NCBI GenBank assembly: GCA_964593865.1
Contig: CAZQKE010000140.1
Span: 1-51,362, forward strand
DNA: 51,362 nt
Direction of reading: 5' to 3'
Origin: CAZQKE01 sp964593865
Lineage (GTDB): Bacteria > Chloroflexota > Anaerolineae > JAAYZQ01
Shown piece after piece: positions 24,709 through 34,728 of the stretch. Both the position numbers and the translations under genes were made by a program. Every line of letters starts with the position of its first letter. Positions within the stretch are counted from its first letter, which is position 1. The notes beneath the pieces are model-generated. The model ran no database searches and was not told where the DNA came from. It saw nothing but the letters and a program-made list of their open reading frames with translations.

Positions 24709-26298
24709 TCACTCCGGTCGGCCCCAGCCTCCGCCGCCGGGGGTGCGCAGGCTGAGGAGATCCCCTGCCTGCACCTGAAGCGCAACTTGCCCCGGCAGCT
24801 CCCGTTCTTCGCCCCGGCGGATGAGGAGGTTGCACCCTGGGCGGCCCGGTTCGCCCCCGCGCAAGCCATAGGGCGCGCTGCGACGCCGCTCGGAAAGAAC
24901 GGTCACGGTAGCCGGACAGAGGAACTCAATCTCGCGGATCAAACCGTCGCCGCCGCGATACCGCCCGGCTCCACCCGACCCCCGGCGCAGGGCGTAGCGC
25001 CGCACGCGGATCGGATAGGCGTATTCCAGGGCCTCTACCGGCGTGTTCAGGGTGTTGGTCATGTGGGTATGCACCCCCGAAAGGCCGTCGCCTTCCGGCC
25101 CGGCTCCGGCCCCGCCGCCTATCGTTTCATAGTAGGCAAAGGGCCGGTTCCGCTCCGGGTCCCAGCCGCCCACCGCCACATTGTTCATCGTCCCCTGGCT
25201 GGCCGCCGGGATGCGGTCGGGGAGGGCCTGGGCCAGCGCGCCCAGCACCACGTCCACCACCCGCTGGGAAGTCTCGACGTTGCCCCCGGCCACGGCATGG
25301 GGTGGTTCGGCGTCCAGCAGGCTGCCGCGGGGCACAATGACGCGCACCGGGGCAAAGGTTCCGCTGTTGACCGGCACATCACCGCCGACGACGCAGCGGA
25401 CGGCATACCAGGTGGCCGATTCGGTGATGGCCCGCACGGCGTTCAGCGGCCCCGCCAGCGCGGGGTCGGAGCCGCCGAAATCCACGGTCATGGAATCGCC
25501 TGCCACCGACACCGCAACCCGGATGTGGGCAGGTTGGGCATCGGGCCTTTGCCCCCCGGTCGTTGTCCGGCGGTCGTTGTCCAACCGATCGTGGAAGGTG
25601 TAGAGACCGTCGGGGATGCGGGCGATGGCGGCGCGGGTCAGGCGTTCGGCGTAGGCCAACAGGCCACGGGCGTAGCGCAAGGTCTCGTTCAGGCCATAGC
25701 GGGCCACGATCTCGCCCAGGCGCATCTCGCCGACGCGGTGGGCGGCCATCTGGGCTGCCAGGTCGCCGCGCCGCTCGGCGGGGGTGCGCACATTGCGCAG
25801 GATGATGTCCAGCACCGCCCGGTTGGTCTGCCCGGCGACGGCCAACTTGACCGGGGGAATGATCAGCCCTTCCTGATAGATCTCGTCGGCGAGGGACATG
25901 GAGCCGGGGGCCATGCCGCCCACGTCGGCGTGGTGGGCGCGGCTGGCGACAAAAAAAGTGGGCCTTTCCCCTCCCCCCACAAAAACGGGCGAAACCATCG
26001 TAATATCGGGCAGGTGGGTTCCACCCAGGTACGGGTCGTTGAGCACCACCAGGTCGCCCGGCGACCAGGAATCAAAGGCATCCAGGGCAGCGCGGACCGA
26101 TGCAGGCATGGCCCCCAGGTGGACGGGGATGTGGGCCGCCTGGGCGACCATGGCTCCATCGGCCAGGAAACAGGCGCAGGAATAATCACGCCGCTCCTTG
26201 ATGTTGGGGCTGTAGGCGGTGCGGCCTAGAGTCACGCCCATCTCCTCGGCAACGGAGATGAACAGGTTTTTGAAGATCTCCAAAGTGATGGGGTCCAT
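24709..26298 (-). CDS. Hydantoinase B / 5-oxoprolinase B-type subunit
   Basis: A 529-residue cytoplasmic subunit of the ATP-dependent hydantoinase/oxoprolinase family (HyuB). Typical landmarks are DPITLEIFKNLFISVAEEMG at the start, DYSCACFLADG, GDLVVLNDPYLGGTHLPDIT, and a C-terminal YRGGDGLIREIEFL. Full length for the family, with no break. Its ATG directly follows the stop of the A subunit (no gap), as expected for subunits made together. The A/B complex hydrolyses cyclic amides such as N-methylhydantoin, hydantoins or 5-oxoproline with ATP; the exact substrate cannot be told from sequence. Confidence 0.93.
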   Translation of the reverse strand: MDPITLEIFKNLFISVAEEMGVTLGRTAYSPNIKERRDYSCACFLADGAMVAQAAHIPVHLGAMPASVRAALDAFDSWSPGDLVVLNDPYLGGTHLPDITMVSPVFVGGGERPTFFVASRAHHADVGGMAPGSMSLADEIYQEGLIIPPVKLAVAGQTNRAVLDIILRNVRTPAERRGDLAAQMAAHRVGEMRLGEIVARYGLNETLRYARGLLAYAERLTRAAIARIPDGLYTFHDRLDNDRRTTTGGQRPDAQPAHIRVAVSVAGDSMTVDFGGSDPALAGPLNAVRAITESATWYAVRCVVGGDVPVNSGTFAPVRVIVPRGSLLDAEPPHAVAGGNVETSQRVVDVVLGALAQALPDRIPAASQGTMNNVAVGGWDPERNRPFAYYETIGGGAGAGPEGDGLSGVHTHMTNTLNTPVEALEYAYPIRVRRYALRRGSGGAGRYRGGDGLIREIEFLCPATVTVLSERRRSAPYGLRGGEPGRPGCNLLIRRGEERELPGQVALQVQAGDLLSLRTPGGGGWGRPE

Positions 26299-28323
26299 TT
26301 ATCTGTGCTCTACCACCAAATTGCCTCGGCCATCTACCGTCGCCGCCCAGCCGGGCGGGATGACGGTGGTGGTGTCCAGCTGAAAGACAACCGCCGGGCC
26401 GACGACCACATTGCCCGCCCGCAGCCGCTCCCGTTCATAGAGGGCGGCGACAAGGGGGCGGACGGCAGCCGGTTGCCCTTCCTCGGCAAAGTAGACCGTT
26501 TTGTAGCCCACATGGGCCGCTTTGGGGTCCAGACCGCCCGGCGGTTCCTCGGTGAAGGTCGGTTTGGCCGTCCGGCCAATCGCCTTCAGGCGGATATTGA
26601 CGATCTCAACAGGCTCCCCTACGTTGGCGTAGGAGAATCGCCGCCGGTGCTTTTCGTGGAAGCGGGCCACCGCCCAATCCACCGACCGGTCGGTCTCCCA
26701 TTCTACGACCAGTTCAAAGGACTGGCCTACATAGCGCATGTCCAGGGCAGGGCGCAACGCGATCCCATCGGCGGCCAATCCCTCGGCGCGGAGGTCGGCG
26801 CGGGCGCGGTCGTAGAGGGGAGCAAAGAGATGCCGCAACCGCTCCGCCGTGGTTTCCCCGGCGGGGAGCATAACCGTTTGGGAATAGTCCTTGACCACGT
26901 CGGCCAGGATCATGCCCAGGGCGGAGAGGATTCCGGGGTGGGGCGGGACCAGGACGCGGGGGATGCGCAGGGCGGCGGCCAGTTCGCAGGCATGGAGCGG
27001 CCCTGCTCCGCCAAAGGCAACCAGGGTAAAACGGCGGGGGTCATAGCCCCGCTCGACCGAGATGGTGCGGATGGCCCGCTCCATGTTCGAATTGGCGACG
27101 CGGACGATGCCCCAGGCGGCGACCTCCGGCGTCAGGCCCAGGCGGCGGGCCAGATCGCGCATGTGAGCCTGGGTGCGTTCCAGGTGGAGGGGCATCCGCC
27201 CGCCGAGAAAGTGGTCGGCGTCCAGGCGGCCCAGGATCAGGTTGGCGTCGGTGACGGTGATGGCGCGGGCAGCCGGGCGGCCATAGCAGACCGGTCCGGG
27301 GTCGGAACCTGCGCTCTGGGGGCCGACGCGCAGCGCGCCGCCGGCGTCCAGGTGGGCCAGGGAGCCGCCTCCTGCGCCGACGGTGTGGATGTCTATGATG
27401 GGCAGGCGCAGGGGCAGCCCGGCGATGGTCCCCTCCGCCGTTTCCTGGATGTGGCCGGGGCAGAGGGCTACATCGGTGCTGGTCCCGCCCATGTCAAAGG
27501 TGATGACCTGCTCAAACCCGGCCTGTTGGGCCAGGGAAAAAGCCCCGACCACGCCCCCCGCCGGGCCGGAAAGGGCCGTCCGCGCCGCCAGGCGGCGGGC
27601 CGCCTCGGCAGAGATGCTGCCGCCGTTGGACTGCATGATGCGCAGACGGCGGCCTCCCAACCCGGCCTCCAGGTTGGTCAGGTAGCGGTCCATCAACGGA
27701 GCGACATAGGCGTTGATGACCGTCGTGGAGGTCCGTTCGTACTCGCGGTATTCGGGCAACACTTCGCAAGAGAGGGAGACCAGGGGGGCGTCCGCGCCGC
27801 CCAACGCTTTGATCCGCTCCCGAACCAGTTGCTCGTGGGCCGGATTGAGGAAGGAAAAGAGAAGGCAGACGGCCACCGATTCGGCACCGGCTTCCAGCAC
27901 GCGGCGGACGACGGCATCGGCGGCGTCGGGTTGCAGGGGGAGGAGAACCGCACCGGTCCGATCCAACCGCTCCGGCAGCGCAAAGCGCAAGGCGGCGGGG
28001 ACCAGGGGCGCGGGGCGGGTGGGGTGCAGGGCGTAAAGATGGGTGCGGGTCTGGCGACCGATCTCCAGCACGTCGCCAAAGCCCTGGGTGGTGATGAGGG
28101 CCGTGCGGGCGCCCCGCCGTTCCAGCAAGGCGTTGGTGGCGACGGTGGTCCCGTGGACTACCGTCGCCTTCTCCTCCACCCCCATCTCGGCGAGGCCCGC
28201 CAAGACGGCCTGGGATGGATCGCGGGCCGAGGTCAGCCGCTTGTGGACGCGCACCCGGCCCGCCTTGTCCAGCAGACAAAAGTCGGTGAACGTGCCGCCG
28301 ACATCAATCCCCAGGATCATCAT
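26299..28323 (-). CDS. Hydantoinase A / 5-oxoprolinase A-type subunit
   Basis: A 674-residue HyuA-type subunit with the actin-like ATPase fold. N-terminal ILGIDVGGTFTDFCL is the phosphate-1 loop, followed by VVHGTTVATNALLER, and a central FDMGGTSTDVALCPG is the second phosphate loop. Near the middle is VGAGGGSLAHLDAGGALRVG, also a family hallmark. The start ATG overlaps the stop of the upstream membrane-protein gene by 4 nt and the B subunit follows at once, so all three are co-translated. Together with B it would open cyclic amide rings at the cost of ATP. Confidence 0.94.
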   Translation of the reverse strand: MMILGIDVGGTFTDFCLLDKAGRVRVHKRLTSARDPSQAVLAGLAEMGVEEKATVVHGTTVATNALLERRGARTALITTQGFGDVLEIGRQTRTHLYALHPTRPAPLVPAALRFALPERLDRTGAVLLPLQPDAADAVVRRVLEAGAESVAVCLLFSFLNPAHEQLVRERIKALGGADAPLVSLSCEVLPEYREYERTSTTVINAYVAPLMDRYLTNLEAGLGGRRLRIMQSNGGSISAEAARRLAARTALSGPAGGVVGAFSLAQQAGFEQVITFDMGGTSTDVALCPGHIQETAEGTIAGLPLRLPIIDIHTVGAGGGSLAHLDAGGALRVGPQSAGSDPGPVCYGRPAARAITVTDANLILGRLDADHFLGGRMPLHLERTQAHMRDLARRLGLTPEVAAWGIVRVANSNMERAIRTISVERGYDPRRFTLVAFGGAGPLHACELAAALRIPRVLVPPHPGILSALGMILADVVKDYSQTVMLPAGETTAERLRHLFAPLYDRARADLRAEGLAADGIALRPALDMRYVGQSFELVVEWETDRSVDWAVARFHEKHRRRFSYANVGEPVEIVNIRLKAIGRTAKPTFTEEPPGGLDPKAAHVGYKTVYFAEEGQPAAVRPLVAALYERERLRAGNVVVGPAVVFQLDTTTVIPPGWAATVDGRGNLVVEHR

Positions 28324-29285
28324 AGCCGAGGGGCTGCCGGCAGCGTCTGGCCCGTCATGCGGCGGTAGGCCAGGGTCCAGGTAGCCGAGACAAAGGTTTC
28401 GATGACGGCCCCCAGGAGGGCAAAGACGATGACGGCCAGGATTCCGCCGCAGAAGGTCGGTACGAACAGCCAGGCGTTCGGCTCGGTCCGGGGCACGAGG
28501 GCGATCACGGGGGCGATGAGGACACCGACAACGGCCCCGACGATCAAGGCCAAAACGAAGCCGACGACGATAAAGATGAGCCAGAAGACAACGGTCGGCC
28601 CCAGGTTTTCCCTGAGCACCTGCCAGCCCCGCTTGAAAGCGTCAATCCAGCCCAAGCCCTCCAGCACGGCGGCCCGCTCGGCATAGACGCGGATCTGGCC
28701 GACGACGGCGCCCAAAAAGATCATGCCGCAGCAAAGGGGGAAGAAGCAGCAGAAGGTGGAACCGATGGCGCTAAAAAGGGCCGTGGGATCGCCGGTCTGC
28801 AGGGCCAGGCCAATGCCGCTCGTCCAGGTGAGGGCGATATAGATGGCAGCGGCCAATCCCAGGAGGAGGAAGGGGATGGCCGAAAGAAAGCCGATGCCGA
28901 ACAAGGTCCAGAAACGGCTGACCCCCACACTCCACGCCTGCCCAAAGGTGGTCGTCCCCTCATCTTCAACCTGCTGCACCCCGGCGATGAGACCGCCGCG
29001 GGCGATGATCGAGACAACCCAGATGATGAGGCCGATGATCATGCCCAGGCAGGCGAGGGCTGCCAACCCGGCCCAAACCTCCGAGGGGATCTGAAAACCG
29101 GGGAGCTGGCCGCCTATTTGCCCCCCGCCCCATTCGCCGCTCCACTCGCCGCCGGATGTGGAGATGTTGATCTCCATCCGGCCTCCACCGCCTCGGCCCA
29201 GGGCGGCCAAAAAGCCCAAGAGCCAGAGGATCTTCCATCGCCAGGTGATCTCCCAGGCGCGGCTCAGAACGTTTCCGTAATCCAT
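28320..29285 (-). CDS. Polytopic membrane protein, uncharacterised (GPDPase-membrane-domain-like)
   Basis: A 321-residue protein starting at ATG 29285 after GGAAAGGAGG; a longer frame to 29405 has no ribosome site. About six hydrophobic stretches are visible: WKILWLLGFLAAL, LAALACLGMIIGLIIWVVSI, FGIGFLSAIPFLLLGL, CCFFPLCCGMIFLGAVVG, FWLIFIVVGFVLALIVGAVV and a last pair near the C-terminus. A Gly/Ser-rich loop (RGGGGRMEINISTSGGEW) follows the first. The pattern recalls the membrane domain fused to some glycerophosphodiesterases, but no catalytic domain is present. It is the first gene of the hydantoinase operon with a 4-nt overlap; it could be a transporter-like partner, which is a guess. Confidence 0.8.
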   Translation of the reverse strand: MDYGNVLSRAWEITWRWKILWLLGFLAALGRGGGGRMEINISTSGGEWSGEWGGGQIGGQLPGFQIPSEVWAGLAALACLGMIIGLIIWVVSIIARGGLIAGVQQVEDEGTTTFGQAWSVGVSRFWTLFGIGFLSAIPFLLLGLAAAIYIALTWTSGIGLALQTGDPTALFSAIGSTFCCFFPLCCGMIFLGAVVGQIRVYAERAAVLEGLGWIDAFKRGWQVLRENLGPTVVFWLIFIVVGFVLALIVGAVVGVLIAPVIALVPRTEPNAWLFVPTFCGGILAVIVFALLGAVIETFVSATWTLAYRRMTGQTLPAAPRL

Positions 29286-29319
29286 TTTCGCCTCCTTTCC
29301 AAAAATGTTTTTCTGCCGC

Positions 29320-29348
29320 TTGCCTTTCCCTTCCGCCTGTGGTAAGAT
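29320..29348 (+). promoter_or_regulatory. Promoter of the toxin-antitoxin pair
   Basis: TTGCCT (29320-29325) and TAAGAT (29343-29348) with a 17-bp spacer, about 28 nt before the antitoxin ATG. It lies in the divergent gap shared with the hydantoinase operon. Confidence 0.55.
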
Positions 29349-29376
29349 AATCGTCAGCAGAGAGGAGGTGTGCGCC

Positions 29377-29748
29377 ATGCCCAAAATCGCAGAAGCTCCG
29401 GCCACTTACCCGGCCGATGAATCGTGGCCATCCGAATCGCTCCTGACGGGCCGTTTTGACCTGCCGCCCGAATACGCCTGGTTCAATGAATTGGACGCCC
29501 AAGCACGGCAGGATTTTTTCGCCGGTCTGCTCAAGGTGCTGGTCCGCCCGCAACTCGCTCTGCCCGATGGCCGCCGCCGCAGCCGTCAGGAAGCGCTGGA
29601 TGAATACCTGCGCGGTTGGCGGGCGACGATTGAAATCGAATCCAACCCTAACCTCGTCACAGCCATCAAATCTGCAATGCATGGGCCGTTTTACGGCCCC
29701 TACGATTCGGTTGATAAAGCCTTTGCGGACATGATGCAAGATGAGTAA
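29377..29748 (+). CDS. Putative antitoxin of a RelE-type module
   Basis: A 123-residue acidic soluble protein starting at ATG 29377 after AGAGGAGGTG. I do not recognise a named family. It contains LPPEYAWFNELDAQARQDFF, an Arg-rich middle (DGRRRRSRQEALDEYLRGW) and a C-terminal end, DSVDKAFADMMQDE, typical of antitoxin tails that embrace a toxin. Its frame overlaps the RelE-like gene by 8 nt, the classic antitoxin-first arrangement. The assignment rests on position and tail, not on a family match. Confidence 0.65.
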   Translation: MPKIAEAPATYPADESWPSESLLTGRFDLPPEYAWFNELDAQARQDFFAGLLKVLVRPQLALPDGRRRSRQEALDEYLRGWRATIEIESNPNLVTAIKSAMHGPFYGPYDSVDKAFADMMQDE

Positions 29749-30085
29749 ATTCCGCCCGCAATTCGCAAAAGGCTTTGCCAAAGATCTACGCCGGTACGCC
29801 GGACTGCGCCGCCAAATTCAGAACAAAGTCGAGCAGGTGTTGGACGATCCCTATAGATCCTCTGAATTGCTCACCATCGGGCGGTGGAGCGATCTCCGAG
29901 GCAAGCGCAGCGTCCGTATAACCAAGAAGTTTCGGCTCGTGTTCGCCGTCTGTGAAGAGTGTCTGAATCGTGGCTTCAAGGATCGTGGCTTCAACAACTG
30001 CGCCGGCTGCACCAAGACAGTGCCCGATGATATAGTTGTGTTTTTAAGCATCGGCCCGCGCGATACGGCTTATGGTCGTCTCTGA
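29741..30085 (+). CDS. RelE/ParE-superfamily toxin with a cysteine-pair insert
   Basis: A 114-residue basic protein. The RelE fold is suggested by FAKDLRRYAGLRRQIQNKVEQVL, GRWSDLRGKRSVRITKKFRLVFAV and the final strand DDIVVFLSIGPRDTAYG. Between the last strands is an insert with CEEC and, 15 residues on, CAGC, which would form a four-cysteine zinc site. RelE-type toxins cut mRNA at the ribosome; the basic and aromatic residues needed are plausible here but cannot be assigned. The gene overlaps the putative antitoxin by 8 nt. The next 72 bp to guaA hold only a weak GATCACA/TGTGATC inverted repeat. Confidence 0.8.
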   Translation: MSKFRPQFAKGFAKDLRRYAGLRRQIQNKVEQVLDDPYRSSELLTIGRWSDLRGKRSVRITKKFRLVFAVCEECLNRGFKDRGFNNCAGCTKTVPDDIVVFLSIGPRDTAYGRL

Positions 30086-30157
30086 TCTCGGTGTGGATCA
30101 CAGCTGATGTCACTGCGCTGAATTGTGATCTACCCGCCCGACCGGAGACCGTAGCGA

Positions 30158-31753
<1,596 letters not shown>

Positions 31754-31954
31754 TGCCTTTCAGCATCCGCTCCAAAAGTGGGCACGCGAGCATATGGCAG
31801 CCCCCATGCCCGGCGGGCACTCCAGGCCCAGGGTATAATCATCGGCAAGAACCGGGTAGCACGACCGATGCACTTGCGGAACCTGCGGCCCGGCAGGTCC
31901 GACGGTTCAAGGTCACTACCCGGCCGCAACACCAAACGCCGGGGATTCCCAACA

Positions 31955-32145
31955 AGCCAAAGCAAAACTTGGGTGTATGCCAGACGCACAACGAGACCCA
32001 GGCGGATGTGTTCTACTACGTTGCCGGTTTTTACAATCATCGTCGGTTGCACTCGGCACCGGGCCATCTCGGCCCGGAGGCCTATGGGCAACTCTACTAT
32101 CACCGCATCAGCTTGATTCCCTGCCCACAAAATCGGGGGGATCGT
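31955..32145 (+). pseudogene. Remnant of an IS3-family transposase
   Basis: The frame at 31981-32130 encodes ETQADVFYYVAGFYNHRRLH continuing SAPGHLGPEAYGQLYYHRI, which matches the C-terminal end of IS3-type OrfB (consensus YIEgfYNrrRlHSalGylsP). The DDE residues and all upstream parts are missing. It is followed by CTGCCCACAAAATCGGGGGG near 32121-32140, which resembles the outer inverted repeat of IS3 relatives. No left end was found. Elsewhere between 31754 and 31954 I see nothing coding. Confidence 0.65.
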
Positions 32146-32347
32146 CTTGCACCGGACGGGCTTCTATGGTACACTATCGCTGCCTTGACGCCCGCCATGC
32201 GCCGGGGATATACTTTGGGCTTCCGACAGCCGCGAGGCCTTTTTGTGCTGCCAAATTATAGCACATCTCGGCCCAGACGCCAACTTTGCATTTTGTCAGC
32301 AGAGGGAGGTGGATGAAACCGACTTCCGGCCTCTTGCCGTCGGACGC

Positions 32348-32376
32348 TTGACCGGTCGTGCAGCGTAGGCTATAAT
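32348..32376 (+). promoter_or_regulatory. Strong promoter of the liv-type operon
   Basis: TTGACC (32348-32353), 17-bp spacer, TATAAT (32371-32376). The predicted transcript starts near 32383, giving a leader of about 316 nt before the first ATG, and that leader consists largely of two copies of the multi-hairpin repeat. Confidence 0.75.
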
Positions 32377-32404
32377 GGAACGGCCAAACCGGCCCGTGCC
32401 GGGG

Positions 32405-32506
32405 GCGGTGGCGACTCAAGTCGCCCCTTTCGGGCCTGCGGCCGGGCGTATTCGCGTTCGCTTCGTGGACGGCCCGTATTATTTTCGAGGAAGCGGACCG
32501 ATCCGC
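32405..32506 (+). repeat. Multi-hairpin intergenic repeat, copy b (short form)
   Basis: Starts with GGCGACTCAAGTCGCC (32410-32425), then CGGGCCTGCGGCCGGGCG, TTCGTGGACGGCCC and ATTTTCGAGGAAG, and a GCGGA/TCCGC hairpin (32493-32506). It lacks the middle hairpins of copy c and looks like an internally deleted form. It lies in the leader of the liv operon. Confidence 0.75.
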
Positions 32507-32529
32507 GGCTCACCATCAAGGATGAAAAT

Positions 32530-32690
32530 CCCCGGCGGCCGCCGGGGACGGTGGCGACTCAAGTCGCTCCTTTTGGGCCTGCGGCCGGGCGTCCGCCTAC
32601 GCGGACGCTCCCGCTTCCTTCCGCCCGCGCAGGCGGGCGGTCGGCCAACGGCCTGCCAGGAGCGGTTTCAACCGCTATTTTCGAGGAAGG
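32530..32690 (+). repeat. Multi-hairpin intergenic repeat, copy c (full form)
   Basis: Perfect or near-perfect stems in series: CCCCGGCG-GC-CGCCGGGG (32530-32547), GGCGACTCAAGTCGCT (32553-32568), GCGTCCGCCTACGCGGACGC (32589-32608), CCGCCCGCGCAGGCGGGCGG (32621-32640), GGCCAACGGCC (32643-32653) and AGCGGTTTCAACCGCT (32661-32676), then ATTTTCGAGGAAGGAGA, which is the ribosome site of the first liv gene. This is the reference copy of the family. Confidence 0.85.
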
Positions 32691-32698
32691 AGACGGAT

Positions 32699-33640
32699 AT
32701 GGACATAAGCGGCCAATACCTGGTCACCCTGGTCCTCAACGGACTGCTGATCGGGTTGATCTATGCCTTGATGGCCCTGGGGTTGACCTTGATCTTTTCG
32801 GTGCTGGGCATCGTCAGCTTCGCCCACGGTGAGTTCTATATGCTCGGCGGCTATGTAGTGTATTTTGCCCTAGAACGGTTCACCAACCTTTCCCCCATCG
32901 TGGCGATTCTGCTGGCCGGGATCATCCCTTTTCTCGTCGGCATCATCTTTGAACGCCTCTTTTTGCAGCCGATGGCCCGCGGCGAGATCGAACGACCGGG
33001 GGAATATGCAATTCTTGTGACCTTTGGCCTTTCTTTCTTTCTACAGTACCTTATGGCCGGGATCGTCGGACCGTTCCCCAAAAAAGCAGACCGCTTCTTT
33101 GACCTGCCCACTTTTGATCTGGGTTGGATCAAGGCAACCGCCAGCACCTTGACGATTGGCGGCATCCCCTTCAGCGCAAGCCGCCTGACGGCGGGCCTGA
33201 TCGCCATGATCTTGATCGGGGCCATGATCCTGTTCATCAAGCGGAGTTGGACCGGCAAGGCTCTGCAGGCGGTCAGCCAGGACCGAGAAGCCGCCGCCGT
33301 CACCGGCATCAACCCTCTGAACATGAACACGTTGGCCTTTGGCCTGGGAGCCATGTTGGCCGGGCTTTCGGGGGCCACGCTGGTAGATGTGTTCGCTTGG
33401 GTTCCCTGGGTGGGCGTCCAGGCGTCGAGCAAATCGTTCGTGATCATCGTCCTGGGCGGGATGGGGTCTATGCCCGGCGCGCTCCTGGGCGGTTTGATCA
33501 TCGGCATTGTGGAGTCCTTGGGGGCGGGTTTGTTCCCCGATCCGGGCAGGGCACTGGCCTATAAAGATGCCTTCGGCCTGCTCATCTTTGCGGCGGTGCT
33601 CCTGCTCAAACCCACAGGCTTGTTCGGGAGGGAGCTATGA
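32699..33640 (+). CDS. livH: Branched-chain amino acid-type ABC transporter permease
   Basis: A 313-residue inner-membrane permease of the LivH family with about eight helices. Landmarks are NGLLIGLIYALMALGLTLIF, SFAHGEFYMLGGY, the coupling stretch TWTGKALQAVSQDREAAAVT near residue 190, and VIIVLGGMGSMPGALLGG. ATG 32699 follows GAGGAAGGAGA, supplied by the end of repeat copy c. It overlaps livM by 4 nt. LivH/LivM form the membrane channel, with LivG/LivF as ATPases. No LivK-type binding protein is present in this operon, so the substrate (branched-chain amino acid, urea, amide or other) is uncertain. Confidence 0.93.
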   Translation: MDISGQYLVTLVLNGLLIGLIYALMALGLTLIFSVLGIVSFAHGEFYMLGGYVVYFALERFTNLSPIVAILLAGIIPFLVGIIFERLFLQPMARGEIERPGEYAILVTFGLSFFLQYLMAGIVGPFPKKADRFFDLPTFDLGWIKATASTLTIGGIPFSASRLTAGLIAMILIGAMILFIKRSWTGKALQAVSQDREAAAVTGINPLNMNTLAFGLGAMLAGLSGATLVDVFAWVPWVGVQASSKSFVIIVLGGMGSMPGALLGGLIIGIVESLGAGLFPDPGRALAYKDAFGLLIFAAVLLLKPTGLFGREL

Positions 33641-34728
33641 AACAGAAACTCCTGCCCTGGCTTTTGGGAGTGGGCTTGCTGGTCCTGGCGCTGGCCGCGC
33701 CGCTCCTGCTACAGAATCAACAGTATTGGTTGTTCATCGCCACCCAAGCCTACTTTTGGGCTATGCTGGCCGCCAGCTGGGCCTTGTTGGCGGGGTACGC
33801 CGGGCAATTCTCCTTCGGCCATATCGCCTTTATGGCTATCGCCGCCTACGCCAGCGGCATCGTCGGGCGCGATCTCGGTTGGTCGCCCCTTTCGGGCATC
33901 ATCTTTGGCGTCTTGCTTTCCGGCTTTGTCGGTCTGGTGATCGGCTGGCTCTGTCTGCGGCTGCGACGGACCTACTTGGCCTTGTTCACCATCGCCTTTG
34001 CCGAGATCTTTCGTCTGATGGTCAACGCCGAGTTGGATATGACCGGCGGACCGATGGGCCTCTACATGGACCCCCTGCTGAACACCACCTCCTACATCCC
34101 TTACTACTACATCATGCTGGCCCTCCTCCTGGCCTCTTTGGGGTTCATGTACTGGCTGGCGAATTCCCATTTCGGTCTCTTTTTCCGCTCCATCCGGGAA
34201 GATGAAGAAGCCGCGGCGGCCATGGGGGTCCATGTGGTCCGTTACAAAATTATGGCTTTTGTGGTGACCTCCATGATCGCCGGGCTTGCCGGGGCGGTGG
34301 ACCACCACTTTATCGGCTTTATCGCCCCGACGGAGCTGATCATCGGGCGGATGAGCTTGGTGATCGCCATGGCCGTCATCGGCGGCATCGAGAGCCTATT
34401 GGGTGCGGCCCTGGGTGCGATCCTCATCCACTTTGCCCTGGAATGGCTACAGGAGATCCCCGTACCCGCCGGCCTGATGCCCAACCTTATTGCCCTGGCC
34501 CCCACCCTGGAAAAGTTCGGCCTGGGCGTCGGAGACCGGGGATTGGTCACGAACGCCTGGCGTATGGTCGGTTTTGGCATCCTGTTGATGTTGACGCTGC
34601 GCTTCTGGCGCAACGGCCTGATCCATCCCCTCATTGAGCGTATGTTCCGCGCCGAAGCACGCAAAGAGACGGTCGCCAAACGGATGCAGGCCGTGCAGAC
34701 GCAGGAGCAGGAGGAGGTGGAATCGTGA
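33637..34728 (+). CDS. livM: Branched-chain amino acid-type ABC transporter permease
   Basis: A 363-residue LivM-type permease. Landmarks are ASWALLAGYAGQFSFGHIAF, MTGGPMGLYM and the coupling loop FFRSIREDEEAAAAMGVHVV, then GLAGAVDHHFIGFIAP. About nine helices; the C-terminal tail of some 35 residues is charged and probably cytoplasmic. The start overlaps livH by 4 nt and the stop overlaps livG by 4 nt. The second permease half of the complex. Confidence 0.93.
   Translation: MKQKLLPWLLGVGLLVLALAAPLLLQNQQYWLFIATQAYFWAMLAASWALLAGYAGQFSFGHIAFMAIAAYASGIVGRDLGWSPLSGIIFGVLLSGFVGLVIGWLCLRLRRTYLALFTIAFAEIFRLMVNAELDMTGGPMGLYMDPLLNTTSYIPYYYIMLALLLASLGFMYWLANSHFGLFFRSIREDEEAAAAMGVHVVRYKIMAFVVTSMIAGLAGAVDHHFIGFIAPTELIIGRMSLVIAMAVIGGIESLLGAALGAILIHFALEWLQEIPVPAGLMPNLIALAPTLEKFGLGVGDRGLVTNAWRMVGFGILLMLTLRFWRNGLIHPLIERMFRAEARKETVAKRMQAVQTQEQEEVES

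Noticed and set aside
26305..28368. A 687-codon plus-strand frame opposite hydantoinase A
   Set aside because: It is the mirror of hyuA, whose both ATPase loops are intact, and has no domain signature.
30090..30140. Terminator after the toxin gene
   Set aside because: GATCACA and TGTGATC can pair, but the loop is long and no U-run follows.
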